This document shows positions 34,564 through 43,208 of a DNA stretch of 64,000 nt, one piece after another. Location: assembly GCF_003058195.1 (NCBI RefSeq), contig NZ_QBUH01000005.1, positions 1 through 64,000 on the forward strand. The letters are read 5' to 3'. This DNA is from Elizabethkingia sp. YR214 (GTDB taxonomy: Bacteria > Bacteroidota > Bacteroidia > Flavobacteriales > Weeksellaceae). Below the pieces are notes generated by a model that was not told the DNA's origin, searched no databases, and worked only from the letters and a program-made list of their open reading frames with translations. The translations under genes and the position numbers were made by a program. Position 1 is the stretch's first letter, and each line of letters starts with the position of its first letter.

Positions 34564-35352
34564 ATGAGCAAGACCATTTTAATTACTGGAGCAGCAAGTG
34601 GCTTTGGTAAAATCGCAGCATTTGAACTCGCTAAAAAAGGACACAACGTAATTGCTACAGCCCAGACCTATCCTCAGATGAGTGATCTTATAACGGAAGC
34701 TAAAGAAAAAGGAATCGAACTAACGGTAGATAAACTTGATATCACCAACCCGCGTGACATTGACTATGTTCATAAAAAATATGACATAGATATCCTCATC
34801 AGCAATGCCGGAATTATGGAAGGAGGTCCTATAGCAGAGCAGCCTTTGGATCTGATACGTTCAATGTTTGACGTAAATGTTTTCGGAGCACTGGAATTAG
34901 CACAAGGATTCATCAAAAAGTTTGTTGCTAAAAAATCTGGCAAAATTGTATTCACTTCCTCCATGGGTGGCTTATGGACGGTTCCTTATGTTGCCGCTTA
35001 CTGCGCTTCCAAGCATGCATTAGAGGCAATTGCAGAAGGACTTAAAACAGAACTGGAACCTTTCGGTATTAAGGTCGCAACCTGCAATCCCGGAGTTTTT
35101 GGTACAGGATTTAATGACCGCGGAGTGGATTCTATATTCCGCTGGTATGACCCTGAAGTAAATTTCACTCCTTCTTCGGCATTCGACGGAGCCTCAGATT
35201 CTCTGGCTCACCAACTGGATCCTATATCTATGGCTGAAGTGATTGTAAATGTAGCCCTTGATAATCAGTCAAACTTCAGAAATGTACATCCAAAGGAAAC
35301 GGAGGATTTTGTAAAACAATTACAAGCTGATGCCTGGAATGCAAAAAGCTAA
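34564..35352 (+). CDS. SDR-family oxidoreductase, 262 aa
   Basis: Rossmann-fold NAD(P)-dependent dehydrogenase. Seen: T-G-A-A-S-G-F-G-K near 7-15 (cofactor loop), S-N-A-G-I-M near 80, the catalytic S-S near 138 and Y-C-A-S-K near 151 (Y-x3-K). The absence of an acidic residue after strand 2 leaves NADPH possible. It precedes a GlcG-like gene by 77 bases. Substrate unknown; many close relatives are general stress reductases. Confidence 0.9.
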   Translation: MSKTILITGAASGFGKIAAFELAKKGHNVIATAQTYPQMSDLITEAKEKGIELTVDKLDITNPRDIDYVHKKYDIDILISNAGIMEGGPIAEQPLDLIRSMFDVNVFGALELAQGFIKKFVAKKSGKIVFTSSMGGLWTVPYVAAYCASKHALEAIAEGLKTELEPFGIKVATCNPGVFGTGFNDRGVDSIFRWYDPEVNFTPSSAFDGASDSLAHQLDPISMAEVIVNVALDNQSNFRNVHPKETEDFVKQLQADAWNAKS

Positions 35353-35429
35353 CTAACCTCTTTTCTAAAACTTACAGGCAGATTTTCGTCTGCCTGTATA
35401 GCATAAACACTAACTAAAACACAAAGACA

Positions 35430-35831
35430 ATGAATATATTATATAATGAAGCGGTAAAAGCGATGAATGCTTCTATTGAAAAATCTAAAGAACTTGAAAT
35501 TCCTGTGAGTATTGCAATTGTAGACACGGGAGGACATCTGGTTTCGCTTGCGAGATTGGACAGTGTATATGGTGTTATAGATTTTGCCGTAAAAAAAGCA
35601 AAAACAGCTATAATGTTCGGAACCGACAGTGATATAATGGGAAGTATGATTGCCGGTACATCCATACACGGATACGGAATGATTAATTCCAATAATGGCT
35701 TACTAACTATACCAGGCGGCACGATTTTAAAAAACAAAGAGGGGAATATTATTGGCGCAATAGGCGTTTCCGGCGGAACTCCTGAGCAGGATAAAGAAAT
35801 TGCCTATGCTGGCACTTATATCCCGTTATAA
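35430..35831 (+). CDS. GlcG/HbpS-family protein, 133 aa
   Basis: Small single-domain protein of the GlcG/HbpS fold. Seen: I-A-I-V-D-T-G-G-H-L-V-S near 28-39, the central A-K-T-A-I-M-F-G, and the end G-A-I-G-V-S-G-G-T-P-E-Q-D. In Streptomyces HbpS binds heme and senses redox stress; for most members the role is unknown. No signal peptide, so it is cytoplasmic. Located between an SDR and an AraC gene that leads to an alcohol dehydrogenase, so a redox-stress set is likely. Confidence 0.85.
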   Translation: MNILYNEAVKAMNASIEKSKELEIPVSIAIVDTGGHLVSLARLDSVYGVIDFAVKKAKTAIMFGTDSDIMGSMIAGTSIHGYGMINSNNGLLTIPGGTILKNKEGNIIGAIGVSGGTPEQDKEIAYAGTYIPL

Positions 35832-35848
35832 TTTAAGATATTAGCAAA

Positions 35849-36652
35849 ATGGAAGGTCAGAAGGATATAGTATTTGATAAACTGGTCTACTCCTGTGCAT
35901 TCGAAAAATACACAGGACAGGAAGAATTTATTCCGGAACATTTCCTGGGGTTTCAACTATCGGGAGAAACTCATGCACAACATGCCCGGGGCAGTACCAT
36001 AGTTCCTGAAGGTTCTGTTGTCCTGGTAAGAAAAAATCAACTGATTCGTTCAACAAAATATCCTTCAAAAGAAGGTAAATATGAATTCTTATCTATCACA
36101 CTGGATAAAGAAGTATTACAACAATATGCATTGGAGCATAAAATTGTAACAGAGGGACATTCCGAAAGTATGCCGGAGCTATTCTTTGAACCCAACAATT
36201 TTCTGAAATATTATTTCCTTTCGCTGATTCCATATATTGATCACAATATAAATATTGATTCTAATCTCGCCAATCTAAAAATAAGAGAAGCTCTTGAATT
36301 ATTATTACAAAGCAATCCTGATTTCAAACATCTATTATTTGATTTCTCTCAGCCTCATAAAATAGATCTGGAAGAGTTTATGAATCTTAATTATAAATTT
36401 AATGTATCTACAGAATCTTTTGCCAGACTTACCGGCAGAAGTCTTTCTGGTTTCAAAAGAGATTTTGAAAAAGTATTTAACTCTCCACCCCAGCAATGGC
36501 TGCGGAACAAACGTCTGGACGAAGCTTATTACCTGATTAAACATCAGAAACAAAAACCTGCCGATATATATCTGGATTTGGGATTTGAAAATCTTTCACA
36601 CTTTTATTTTACTTTCAAGCAAAAGTTTGGTAAAACGACTTCCGAAATATAG
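35849..36652 (+). CDS. AraC-family regulator, 267 aa
   Basis: N-terminal cupin-like sensor of the ExsA/PA-type group (H-F-L-G-F-Q-L-S-G-E near 31, V-V-L-V-R-K-N-Q near 56) and C-terminal double HTH (L-T-G-R-S-L-S-G-F-K-R-D-F near 194 and Y-L-D-L-G-F-E-N-L-S-H-F-Y-F-T-F-K near 246). It begins 17 bases after the GlcG-like gene and 29 bases before the alcohol dehydrogenase, so it may control the whole group. Confidence 0.87.
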   Translation: MEGQKDIVFDKLVYSCAFEKYTGQEEFIPEHFLGFQLSGETHAQHARGSTIVPEGSVVLVRKNQLIRSTKYPSKEGKYEFLSITLDKEVLQQYALEHKIVTEGHSESMPELFFEPNNFLKYYFLSLIPYIDHNINIDSNLANLKIREALELLLQSNPDFKHLLFDFSQPHKIDLEEFMNLNYKFNVSTESFARLTGRSLSGFKRDFEKVFNSPPQQWLRNKRLDEAYYLIKHQKQKPADIYLDLGFENLSHFYFTFKQKFGKTTSEI

Positions 36653-36681
36653 TTACATTTGAATAAACAAATCTTATTATT

Positions 36682-37728
36682 ATGATTAAAACAAAAGGTT
36701 ATGCAGCTCAAGACCCTAATTCTGATTTAGCATCTTGGAATTTTGAAAGAAGAGAGGTCGGGGCTCACGACGTACAAATTGAAATAATGTATTGCGGTGT
36801 ATGCCATTCGGATCTACATCAAATAAAAAATGATTGGTTTCCCGGATTATTTCCGATGGTACCAGGACACGAAATTGTAGGTAAAATTGTAAAAGTAGGT
36901 GATCATGTAAAAAACTTCAAGGTAGGTGAACTTGCAGGAGTTGGATGTATGGTTGACTCTTGTCAGGAATGTGAAAACTGTAAAAATGATTTAGAACAAT
37001 ACTGCGCGGAAGGAAATACACAGACTTACAACAATCTTGACCGCAGCGGACATCCTACTTATGGAGGCTATTCTGATACTATTGTGGTAAGAGAAGAGTT
37101 TGTTCTTCATATTTCTGAAAAATTAGATTTAGCAGCTACTGCCCCGTTACTTTGTGCCGGGATTACGACCTACTCTCCTCTACGACACTGGAAGGTAGGC
37201 AAAGGTCATAAGTTAGCCGTTTTAGGCTTAGGAGGATTGGGACATATGGCTGTAAAATTTGGCGTTGCCTTTGGTGCTGAAGTAACTGTTCTAAGTACTT
37301 CTCCTTCAAAAGAAGAAAATGCCAAACAATTAGGAGCTCATCATTTTGTTGTAACGAGTGACCCTGAGCAATTGAAAGCTGTAAAAAGTTCTTTTGATTT
37401 TATTTTAGATACTGTTTCTGCAGAACATGATATGAATCTTTATATCTCATTATTAAAAACAGATGGTGTTCATATATGTGTTGGAGCACCTTCTAAACCA
37501 ATGCAAATAGGAATATTTCCACTTCTGGGAGGAAGAAAAAGTGTTGCAGGCTCTGGTATAGGTGGTATTAAAGAAACTCAGGAAATGCTGGACTTCTGTG
37601 CAGAGAACAATATAGTTTCAGATATTGAACTAATTGATATCAAAGATATAACAAATGCTTACGAAAGAATGCTTAAAGGCGATGTAAGGTATAGATTTGT
37701 TATCGACAGTAAAACATTAACTAATTAA
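36682..37728 (+). CDS. Zinc-dependent alcohol dehydrogenase (CAD-like), 348 aa
   Basis: Medium-chain dehydrogenase that interconverts alcohols and aldehydes with NAD(P)H. Seen: catalytic zinc ligands in C-G-V-C-H-S-D-L-H near 37-45 and G-H-E-I-V-G near 63, structural zinc cluster C-Q-E-C-E-N-C-K...C near 94-108, and G-L-G-G-L-G-H near 180 for the cofactor. The pattern is that of cinnamyl-alcohol-dehydrogenase-like YahK/AdhC proteins, often broad aldehyde reductases. It is the last gene of a likely AraC-linked group and is followed by a terminator. Confidence 0.9.
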   Translation: MIKTKGYAAQDPNSDLASWNFERREVGAHDVQIEIMYCGVCHSDLHQIKNDWFPGLFPMVPGHEIVGKIVKVGDHVKNFKVGELAGVGCMVDSCQECENCKNDLEQYCAEGNTQTYNNLDRSGHPTYGGYSDTIVVREEFVLHISEKLDLAATAPLLCAGITTYSPLRHWKVGKGHKLAVLGLGGLGHMAVKFGVAFGAEVTVLSTSPSKEENAKQLGAHHFVVTSDPEQLKAVKSSFDFILDTVSAEHDMNLYISLLKTDGVHICVGAPSKPMQIGIFPLLGGRKSVAGSGIGGIKETQEMLDFCAENNIVSDIELIDIKDITNAYERMLKGDVRYRFVIDSKTLTN

Positions 37729-37737
37729 TGTAAATTT

Positions 37738-37768
37738 AAAAGCTCTACAGAAATGTGGAGCTTTTTTA
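37738..37768 (+). terminator. Terminator after the alcohol dehydrogenase gene
   Basis: Stem AAAGCTCTACA / TGTGGAGCTTT with one G-U pair, loop GAAA, then a T-run. Confidence 0.85.
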
Positions 37769-37998
37769 TTACAAAACTTGCTTAGCTCTTTAGTGCTGCT
37801 AAATAAAACAAAATATGTTTTACTACTAAGCTACAGGTTATCAGCCACTCTAATTTAAACTTGTTAATCTTCCGGGAACTTCTTTATCCTTGAAATTAAT
37901 TTAAAAGCTTAACAAAAAATTCATTTTACATCACCTCCATTTACAGTTCCTTAATAGACAATTCATGCCCTGTTCATCGGGTTTCAGCCTCTAACCGA

Positions 37999-38006
37999 TA
38001 CTTTTG
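37999..38006 (+). promoter_or_regulatory. -7 box of the phytase operon
   Basis: TACTTTTG matches TAnnTTTG and lies 18 bases before the ATG at 38025, so the leader would be short. Confidence 0.5.
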
Positions 38007-38024
38007 CCTTTATAAAAAGTGAGG

Positions 38025-40781
38025 ATGAAAACAGCTCTACAAAAGACTATGTTCATTGCGCTCTGCACTACAGGAGCAGCGGTAATGGCTCAGGAATTTA
38101 AAGGTAAAATATTCAACTCCGAAACCGGAGAAGTAGTAACCGGCGCAGAAGTACAGATCTTCCCCGGAAAACAAAAAGCTTATTCAGGACTGGATGGCGA
38201 ATTTAAATTCAAAAATCTTTCTCCGGGACAATACACTTACACCATTACTTACAATCCTTTTAAAACAGTTCACAGTACAATTGTTATTGCCGAGGAAAAG
38301 AATGAAGTTGAAGTATTTATGGGGACTTCTACAGTAAAGGAGATTGAGCGGATTAGCGTTAAAGGAAACAAAAAAGCTGATTCCGATGCATTTGCCAGAA
38401 AAAGAGAGCAAAAACTACCTCAAGTAGTTAATATTGTTTCGGGAGCAGCAATTGCCAAATCACCAGACATTAGTGTTGCCAATGTAATCCAGAGAGTTTC
38501 CGGAATTTCAGTAGAACGAAGCAGCAATGGCGAAGGACAGTATGCTATCCTTCGGGGAATGGACAAAAGGTATAATTACACATTGGTAAACGGTGTAAAG
38601 ATACCGAGTCCGGATGGTAAAAACAGATATATTCCTTTGGATATATTTCCCGCAGAGCTATTAGACAGATTAGAGGTTTATAAATCTTTGTTACCAGATA
38701 TGGAAGGTGATGCAGTAGGCGGAGCTATAAATATGGTTATGAAAGATGCTCCTTCGCGTGAGGAAATCAATGTAAACCTTGCATTAGGGTACAGTCAGAT
38801 GCTGATGGACAGAAAATTTAAAACCTTTCCAACAGATCAGATTAATTTCCGTTCTCCTTACGAATTAGGAGGTAAAAATTATCAAGCTAAAAATGCAAAC
38901 TTCCCAAGAAACAACTATAGAATAGAGAATGTTACTGCTATGCCTAACTTTAGTGGTGGTGTTTCTTACGGAAAGAGGTTTTTCAATCAAAAATTGGGTA
39001 TCATCGGAGCTGTAAGTTTTCAGAATAATAGCCGCCTTACAGAAAGCCAATTCTTTAATTCCAGTAATGTAGATGTTATGAAGTATGCTGTGATTACTTC
39101 TCTAAATGACAGAAACTATTATGAAAACCAGCAAAGATTGGGGATACATACCAAATTAGACTATAAATTCAACAAAAATAACAGCCTCTCTTTGTATAAC
39201 TTATTTGTACAGCTTAGAGATACTCAATTTAGAGAGAACCTCAATACCAATTTCTCTAATTCCGTTTATGATCCTGCATTAGGAAACGCTTCAATTAACT
39301 ATCAAAACAGAACCCGTTTGCAACAGCAAAGGGTATGGAACTCCACATTAAAAGGTGAGCATAGGCTGGTACCGGGGTTATTGAATATGGATTGGTCTGC
39401 AGTAGTATCGTCTGCCAGCAATGAGCTTCCGGACACTGCCATTTTTGGAACTTTAGGAGTACGTAAAAACTTCGCAGAAAACCATACCTCTCCTACCGAT
39501 GCCAGTAGAAGCTGGCAAAGAAATACAGATAACGATTACGCTGGATATCTGAATTTGGGTATAGATTTGGGTAACAGATCCGAAATTAAATTTGGTGGTT
39601 TATACCGGGATAAAAAAAGAAGTAGCTTCTACAACAACTATGTCTTAAAACCTGCAAATCCTACGGCACAATGGGGAACAGATTATCAAGGTTATACAGA
39701 TATAGATTATGAGGTGCAAAACCCAAAAGGTGCGGTAGCCAACCCCTTAACTTACGATGCTACTGAAAAAACAACAGCAGCTTACCTAATGTTCAATACC
39801 CGGATTGAGAATCTACACGTTTCCGGGGGGGTAAGAATGGAAAACACCAATCAGGGGTACAAACTCTATTTTCCTCAGGGAGAATCCAAACCGGAAATGA
39901 ATCAGAAGTATACAGATTATTTACCAAGCCTTAGTTTAAAATATACACTCAACCATAACCAAAATTTCAGAGCCACGTATTTTCGCTCTGTCAACAGACC
40001 CGGATTTTATGAAATAGTACCTTCCAGAATTGTATATGAAGAATTTCAGGAAAGAGGTAATCCGGATTTGAAAAGAGCTTTGGCGGATAATCTGGATTTC
40101 AGATACGAATATTTCCCGAACGCAACAGATCAGTATATGATAGGCGTATTCCATAAAACCATTAAAGATCCTATCGAATATACATTGCAGCCAGACCCTA
40201 CAAGACCACAGGATATTTTCTATTCTCCCGGAAATTTTGGAACTGCCCGTAATTTTGGTGTAGAAGTAGATGTTATAAAATTCTTCAACAAAATAGGATT
40301 CAAAGCCAACTATACCTTTACCAATAGTAATATTGAAACACCTAAAAGTCAGAAAATAAGAAATCAGGCTGGTGATTTGGAAACCATTCAGGTGATGCAG
40401 AAAAGACCATTGTATGGACAAAGTAAACATATAGCCAATCTTTCACTTCTTTACAAGGACGTACAAAATGGCTGGGATGCACAGCTGGCAGGTTCTTATA
40501 CTGGTGAAAGGATTAATACAATATCTCAATACCTAAATAATGATATCTGGCAAAAAGGATTTGTACAGCTTGATTTTTCTATAGAAAAGAAACTGAAAAA
40601 CGGAGTAACCATATTCTTAAAGGCTAATAATCTTTTAAATACGCCGATGGAGTTATTTATAAAAGGAAGTAATCCCGAAAACCAAAACATTCCGTATCAA
40701 AGAATATCTGATAACGAAACTCTTATCCGAAAAGATTATTACAAACAAACCTATTTACTGGGGGTAAAATTCAAAATCTAA
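38025..40781 (+). CDS. TonB-dependent receptor of a phytase operon, 918 aa
   Basis: Outer-membrane receptor with a signal peptide, a CarboxypepD-reg-like domain (about 22-105, with S-G-L-D-G-E-F-K-F-K-N-L), a plug (I-Q-R-V-S-G-I-S-V-E-R-S near 158, then V-A-N-V-I-Q), and a large barrel ending K-Q-T-Y-L-L-G-V-K-F-K-I. The start is set at ATG 38025; the GTG at 38019 also opens the frame but the ATG fits the -7 box better. The next two genes (beta-helix lipoprotein, phytase) follow within 6 and 12 bases, so the substrate is probably phytate or an inositol phosphate. The arrangement resembles Sus-like systems without SusD. Confidence 0.88.
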   Translation: MKTALQKTMFIALCTTGAAVMAQEFKGKIFNSETGEVVTGAEVQIFPGKQKAYSGLDGEFKFKNLSPGQYTYTITYNPFKTVHSTIVIAEEKNEVEVFMGTSTVKEIERISVKGNKKADSDAFARKREQKLPQVVNIVSGAAIAKSPDISVANVIQRVSGISVERSSNGEGQYAILRGMDKRYNYTLVNGVKIPSPDGKNRYIPLDIFPAELLDRLEVYKSLLPDMEGDAVGGAINMVMKDAPSREEINVNLALGYSQMLMDRKFKTFPTDQINFRSPYELGGKNYQAKNANFPRNNYRIENVTAMPNFSGGVSYGKRFFNQKLGIIGAVSFQNNSRLTESQFFNSSNVDVMKYAVITSLNDRNYYENQQRLGIHTKLDYKFNKNNSLSLYNLFVQLRDTQFRENLNTNFSNSVYDPALGNASINYQNRTRLQQQRVWNSTLKGEHRLVPGLLNMDWSAVVSSASNELPDTAIFGTLGVRKNFAENHTSPTDASRSWQRNTDNDYAGYLNLGIDLGNRSEIKFGGLYRDKKRSSFYNNYVLKPANPTAQWGTDYQGYTDIDYEVQNPKGAVANPLTYDATEKTTAAYLMFNTRIENLHVSGGVRMENTNQGYKLYFPQGESKPEMNQKYTDYLPSLSLKYTLNHNQNFRATYFRSVNRPGFYEIVPSRIVYEEFQERGNPDLKRALADNLDFRYEYFPNATDQYMIGVFHKTIKDPIEYTLQPDPTRPQDIFYSPGNFGTARNFGVEVDVIKFFNKIGFKANYTFTNSNIETPKSQKIRNQAGDLETIQVMQKRPLYGQSKHIANLSLLYKDVQNGWDAQLAGSYTGERINTISQYLNNDIWQKGFVQLDFSIEKKLKNGVTIFLKANNLLNTPMELFIKGSNPENQNIPYQRISDNETLIRKDYYKQTYLLGVKFKI

Positions 40782-40787
40782 AAAACC

Positions 40788-42050
40788 ATGAAAACACAAT
40801 ACTATAAAATATTTGCTTTAGCTTTTCTATTGATTATTACGCAGTCCTGTGAGAATGCCAATTCTATGGTTGACACATCTGTAGAAGCTCCAAATACCAG
40901 TGGTGTACACGGAGAAGTATTTGGTATATGGAACAAAAACACAACTATATATGTAAGCGGGGATATTATCGTTCCTGAAGGAAAGTCGTTGGTTTTGGAA
41001 GAAGGCGTTACTGTCATTATGGATCCTAATTCAAAACCAGAATTTATTGTAAGAGGAAATCTTTACAGTATGGGTACAGCTGTAAATCCTGTAAAAATAA
41101 CAGGACCTGTTGAAACCAGAAAACCAGATTCATGGGGACAGGTATGGGGCGGTATTTTGGCTACTACTACCTGTACTGAAATGCTACTGGACCATACAAT
41201 TATAGAGCTTGGCGGAGCCACTACTACAGAAGCATCCACATCAGTAAAAATGGGATTATATAAAGCAAAAGCGGGTGAAAACCTTCCGGCTTTATGGTTC
41301 TCCAATACCAGAGGAAAATTAGTGATTACTAATTCTATTATCCGGAATTTTCACGATGATGCTACTTATCTGGAAGGTGGTGAACTTATTATCTCTAAAA
41401 ATAAATTTTACAGTACCGGGAATAAGGGTGGAGAGGGTGTAAATATTAAATCAGGAGTGCTTGCCGATGTAAGTTATAACCTATTCTTCTCCAACAATAC
41501 CAATGCACTAAAACTTTCTAATTCAGGAGGTCGTTCGCCACAAACCCATGTCGTTGCTTACAACAATACTATTATTAATACAGGTTGGAGAAGACCTGAT
41601 ATTAAAGGCGGATCCATATGGCTGGAAAGTTCTGTCTATGCTGAAGTTTACAATACACTATTTGCCAATACCAGATTCGGCATCAAGCAGGATACTAAAA
41701 ACAAACCCGATACCCGTTCCAAATCGTCCAATAACCTTTATTATGGATATACAAGCGATGCTGTTACCGGATTTACACCTAATAATGGTGATATCCTTAG
41801 TGGCAGCAATGATATGATCAGTACAACACCCCAGGCTAATGATCCTAAGTTTAAGAATTACCCTCTGAATAACAGCTATACCAGTGCTGCATTTAATGAT
41901 GCCTGGGATTTCCATCTTTCATCGGGCTCTCCTGCGATAAGCAAAGGAAGCACAAATATTATCCGTAATTTTCCGAAAGGTCTCACCATTAATAATACAC
42001 TTTATGAATCTCCGGAACCATCGTCTTATATCGGTGCTTACGGTCAATAA
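40788..42050 (+). CDS. Right-handed beta-helix lipoprotein, 420 aa
   Basis: Lipobox I-T-Q-S-C at about residue 21. The mature protein shows parallel beta-helix repeats: a start G-D-I-I-V-P-E-G-K-S-L-V-L-E-E-G-V-T-V, then recurring I-x-x-S-x-I-x-N and N-x-x-x-x-x-N strings. Such surface lipoproteins may bind the ligand at the receptor or hold an enzyme. Lies 6 bases after the receptor gene, so it is co-translated. Not SusD-like; no catalytic residues claimed. Confidence 0.8.
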   Translation: MKTQYYKIFALAFLLIITQSCENANSMVDTSVEAPNTSGVHGEVFGIWNKNTTIYVSGDIIVPEGKSLVLEEGVTVIMDPNSKPEFIVRGNLYSMGTAVNPVKITGPVETRKPDSWGQVWGGILATTTCTEMLLDHTIIELGGATTTEASTSVKMGLYKAKAGENLPALWFSNTRGKLVITNSIIRNFHDDATYLEGGELIISKNKFYSTGNKGGEGVNIKSGVLADVSYNLFFSNNTNALKLSNSGGRSPQTHVVAYNNTIINTGWRRPDIKGGSIWLESSVYAEVYNTLFANTRFGIKQDTKNKPDTRSKSSNNLYYGYTSDAVTGFTPNNGDILSGSNDMISTTPQANDPKFKNYPLNNSYTSAAFNDAWDFHLSSGSPAISKGSTNIIRNFPKGLTINNTLYESPEPSSYIGAYGQ

Positions 42051-42062
42051 CATACTGATATC

Positions 42063-43106
42063 ATGAAATACTATTTATATACCCTTATTAGTCTCTCTGC
42101 ACTGTCTTGTTCCGGACAAAAACAAATTGTTGCTTCTCCGGAAATTATTAAGCCGGTTATTGTTACCGAGCCTGTGAATTTTGATTCTGATGATCCGGCA
42201 ATATGGGTAAATCCTCAAGATCCTTCTAAAAGTCTTGTAATAGGTACAGATAAGGATATAAACGGGGGACTATTTGTTTTTAATCTGGAAGGAAAAATAC
42301 AAAAGGAACTTTCTGTAACCGGATTAAAAAGGCCTAATAATGTTGACATTGCATATGGACTTATACTCAATGGTAAAAAAACAGATATTGCAGTAACAAC
42401 AGAAAGGTATACCCACAAACTAAGAGTTTTCTCTCTTCCGGATATGAAGCCCATAGACAATGGTGGCCTCCCAATGTTTGAAGGTCAAACCGGAGAAGGA
42501 GAAAGAGATCTTATGGGGATTTCTTTATACACAGATCCGAAAGGAAATATTTATGCAATTACAGGCAGAAAAACAGGTCCTAAAGAAGGTTCTTACCTTT
42601 GGCAGTATCTGTTGTCCGATTCCGGACAAGGGCTTGTAGAAGCTAAACTTGTACGGAAATTTGGTAATTACAGCGGTAAAAAGGAAATAGAATCTATTGC
42701 TGTAGATAATGAGAATGGCTATGTTTATTACTCGGATGAACAATTTGGAGTGCGAAAATACTATGCTGATCCAGCTAAAGGCAATCAGGAGCTTAGCATA
42801 TTCGCTCAGACTGGTTTTACAGAAGACCACGAAGGAATTTCTATTTATAAAACGAAAACTAAAAAAGGTTATATCCTGGTATCCGATCAAGGTGCTAATA
42901 AGTTTCATATTTTCAGCAGAGAAGGAAAAAATAAACTCCTGAAAATTGTAAAAGTAATGGCTAACAAAAGTGATGGCTCCGACATAGTAAGTATTCCTTT
43001 GAATAAAACATTCAGACATGGGCTTTTTGTAGCTATGAGTGATGACAAAACCTTCCATTATTACCGATGGGAAGATATCGCTGGTGAGGAGCTGGATGTC
43101 AATTAA
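42063..43106 (+). CDS. Beta-propeller phytase (3-phytase family), 347 aa
   Basis: Calcium-dependent phytase that releases phosphate from inositol hexakisphosphate. A lipobox-like A-L-S-C near 16 suggests surface or periplasmic anchoring. The six-bladed propeller signature is clear: D-D-P-A-I-W-V-N-P near 43, V-I-G-T-D-K near 60, E-R-Y-T-H-K near 117, Y-Y-S-D-E-Q-F-G near 223, and E-D-H-E-G-I-S near 256. It follows the beta-helix lipoprotein by 12 bases. With the TonB receptor it makes a phytate capture and cleavage set. A terminator follows. Confidence 0.9.
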   Translation: MKYYLYTLISLSALSCSGQKQIVASPEIIKPVIVTEPVNFDSDDPAIWVNPQDPSKSLVIGTDKDINGGLFVFNLEGKIQKELSVTGLKRPNNVDIAYGLILNGKKTDIAVTTERYTHKLRVFSLPDMKPIDNGGLPMFEGQTGEGERDLMGISLYTDPKGNIYAITGRKTGPKEGSYLWQYLLSDSGQGLVEAKLVRKFGNYSGKKEIESIAVDNENGYVYYSDEQFGVRKYYADPAKGNQELSIFAQTGFTEDHEGISIYKTKTKKGYILVSDQGANKFHIFSREGKNKLLKIVKVMANKSDGSDIVSIPLNKTFRHGLFVAMSDDKTFHYYRWEDIAGEELDVN

Positions 43107-43158
43107 CGAGCTATAACAAAAAGATTTTCAAAATATTACATTTTTACTGTATCTTCGT

Positions 43159-43189
43159 AAAGCAGGCTTTGTTGAGTCTGCTTTTTTTC
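43159..43189 (+). terminator. Terminator after the phytase operon
   Basis: Stem AAGCAG / CTGCTT with a 12-base loop, then seven T. Confidence 0.7.
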
Positions 43190-43208
43190 ATTAAAATCAT
43201 ACTGTAAT

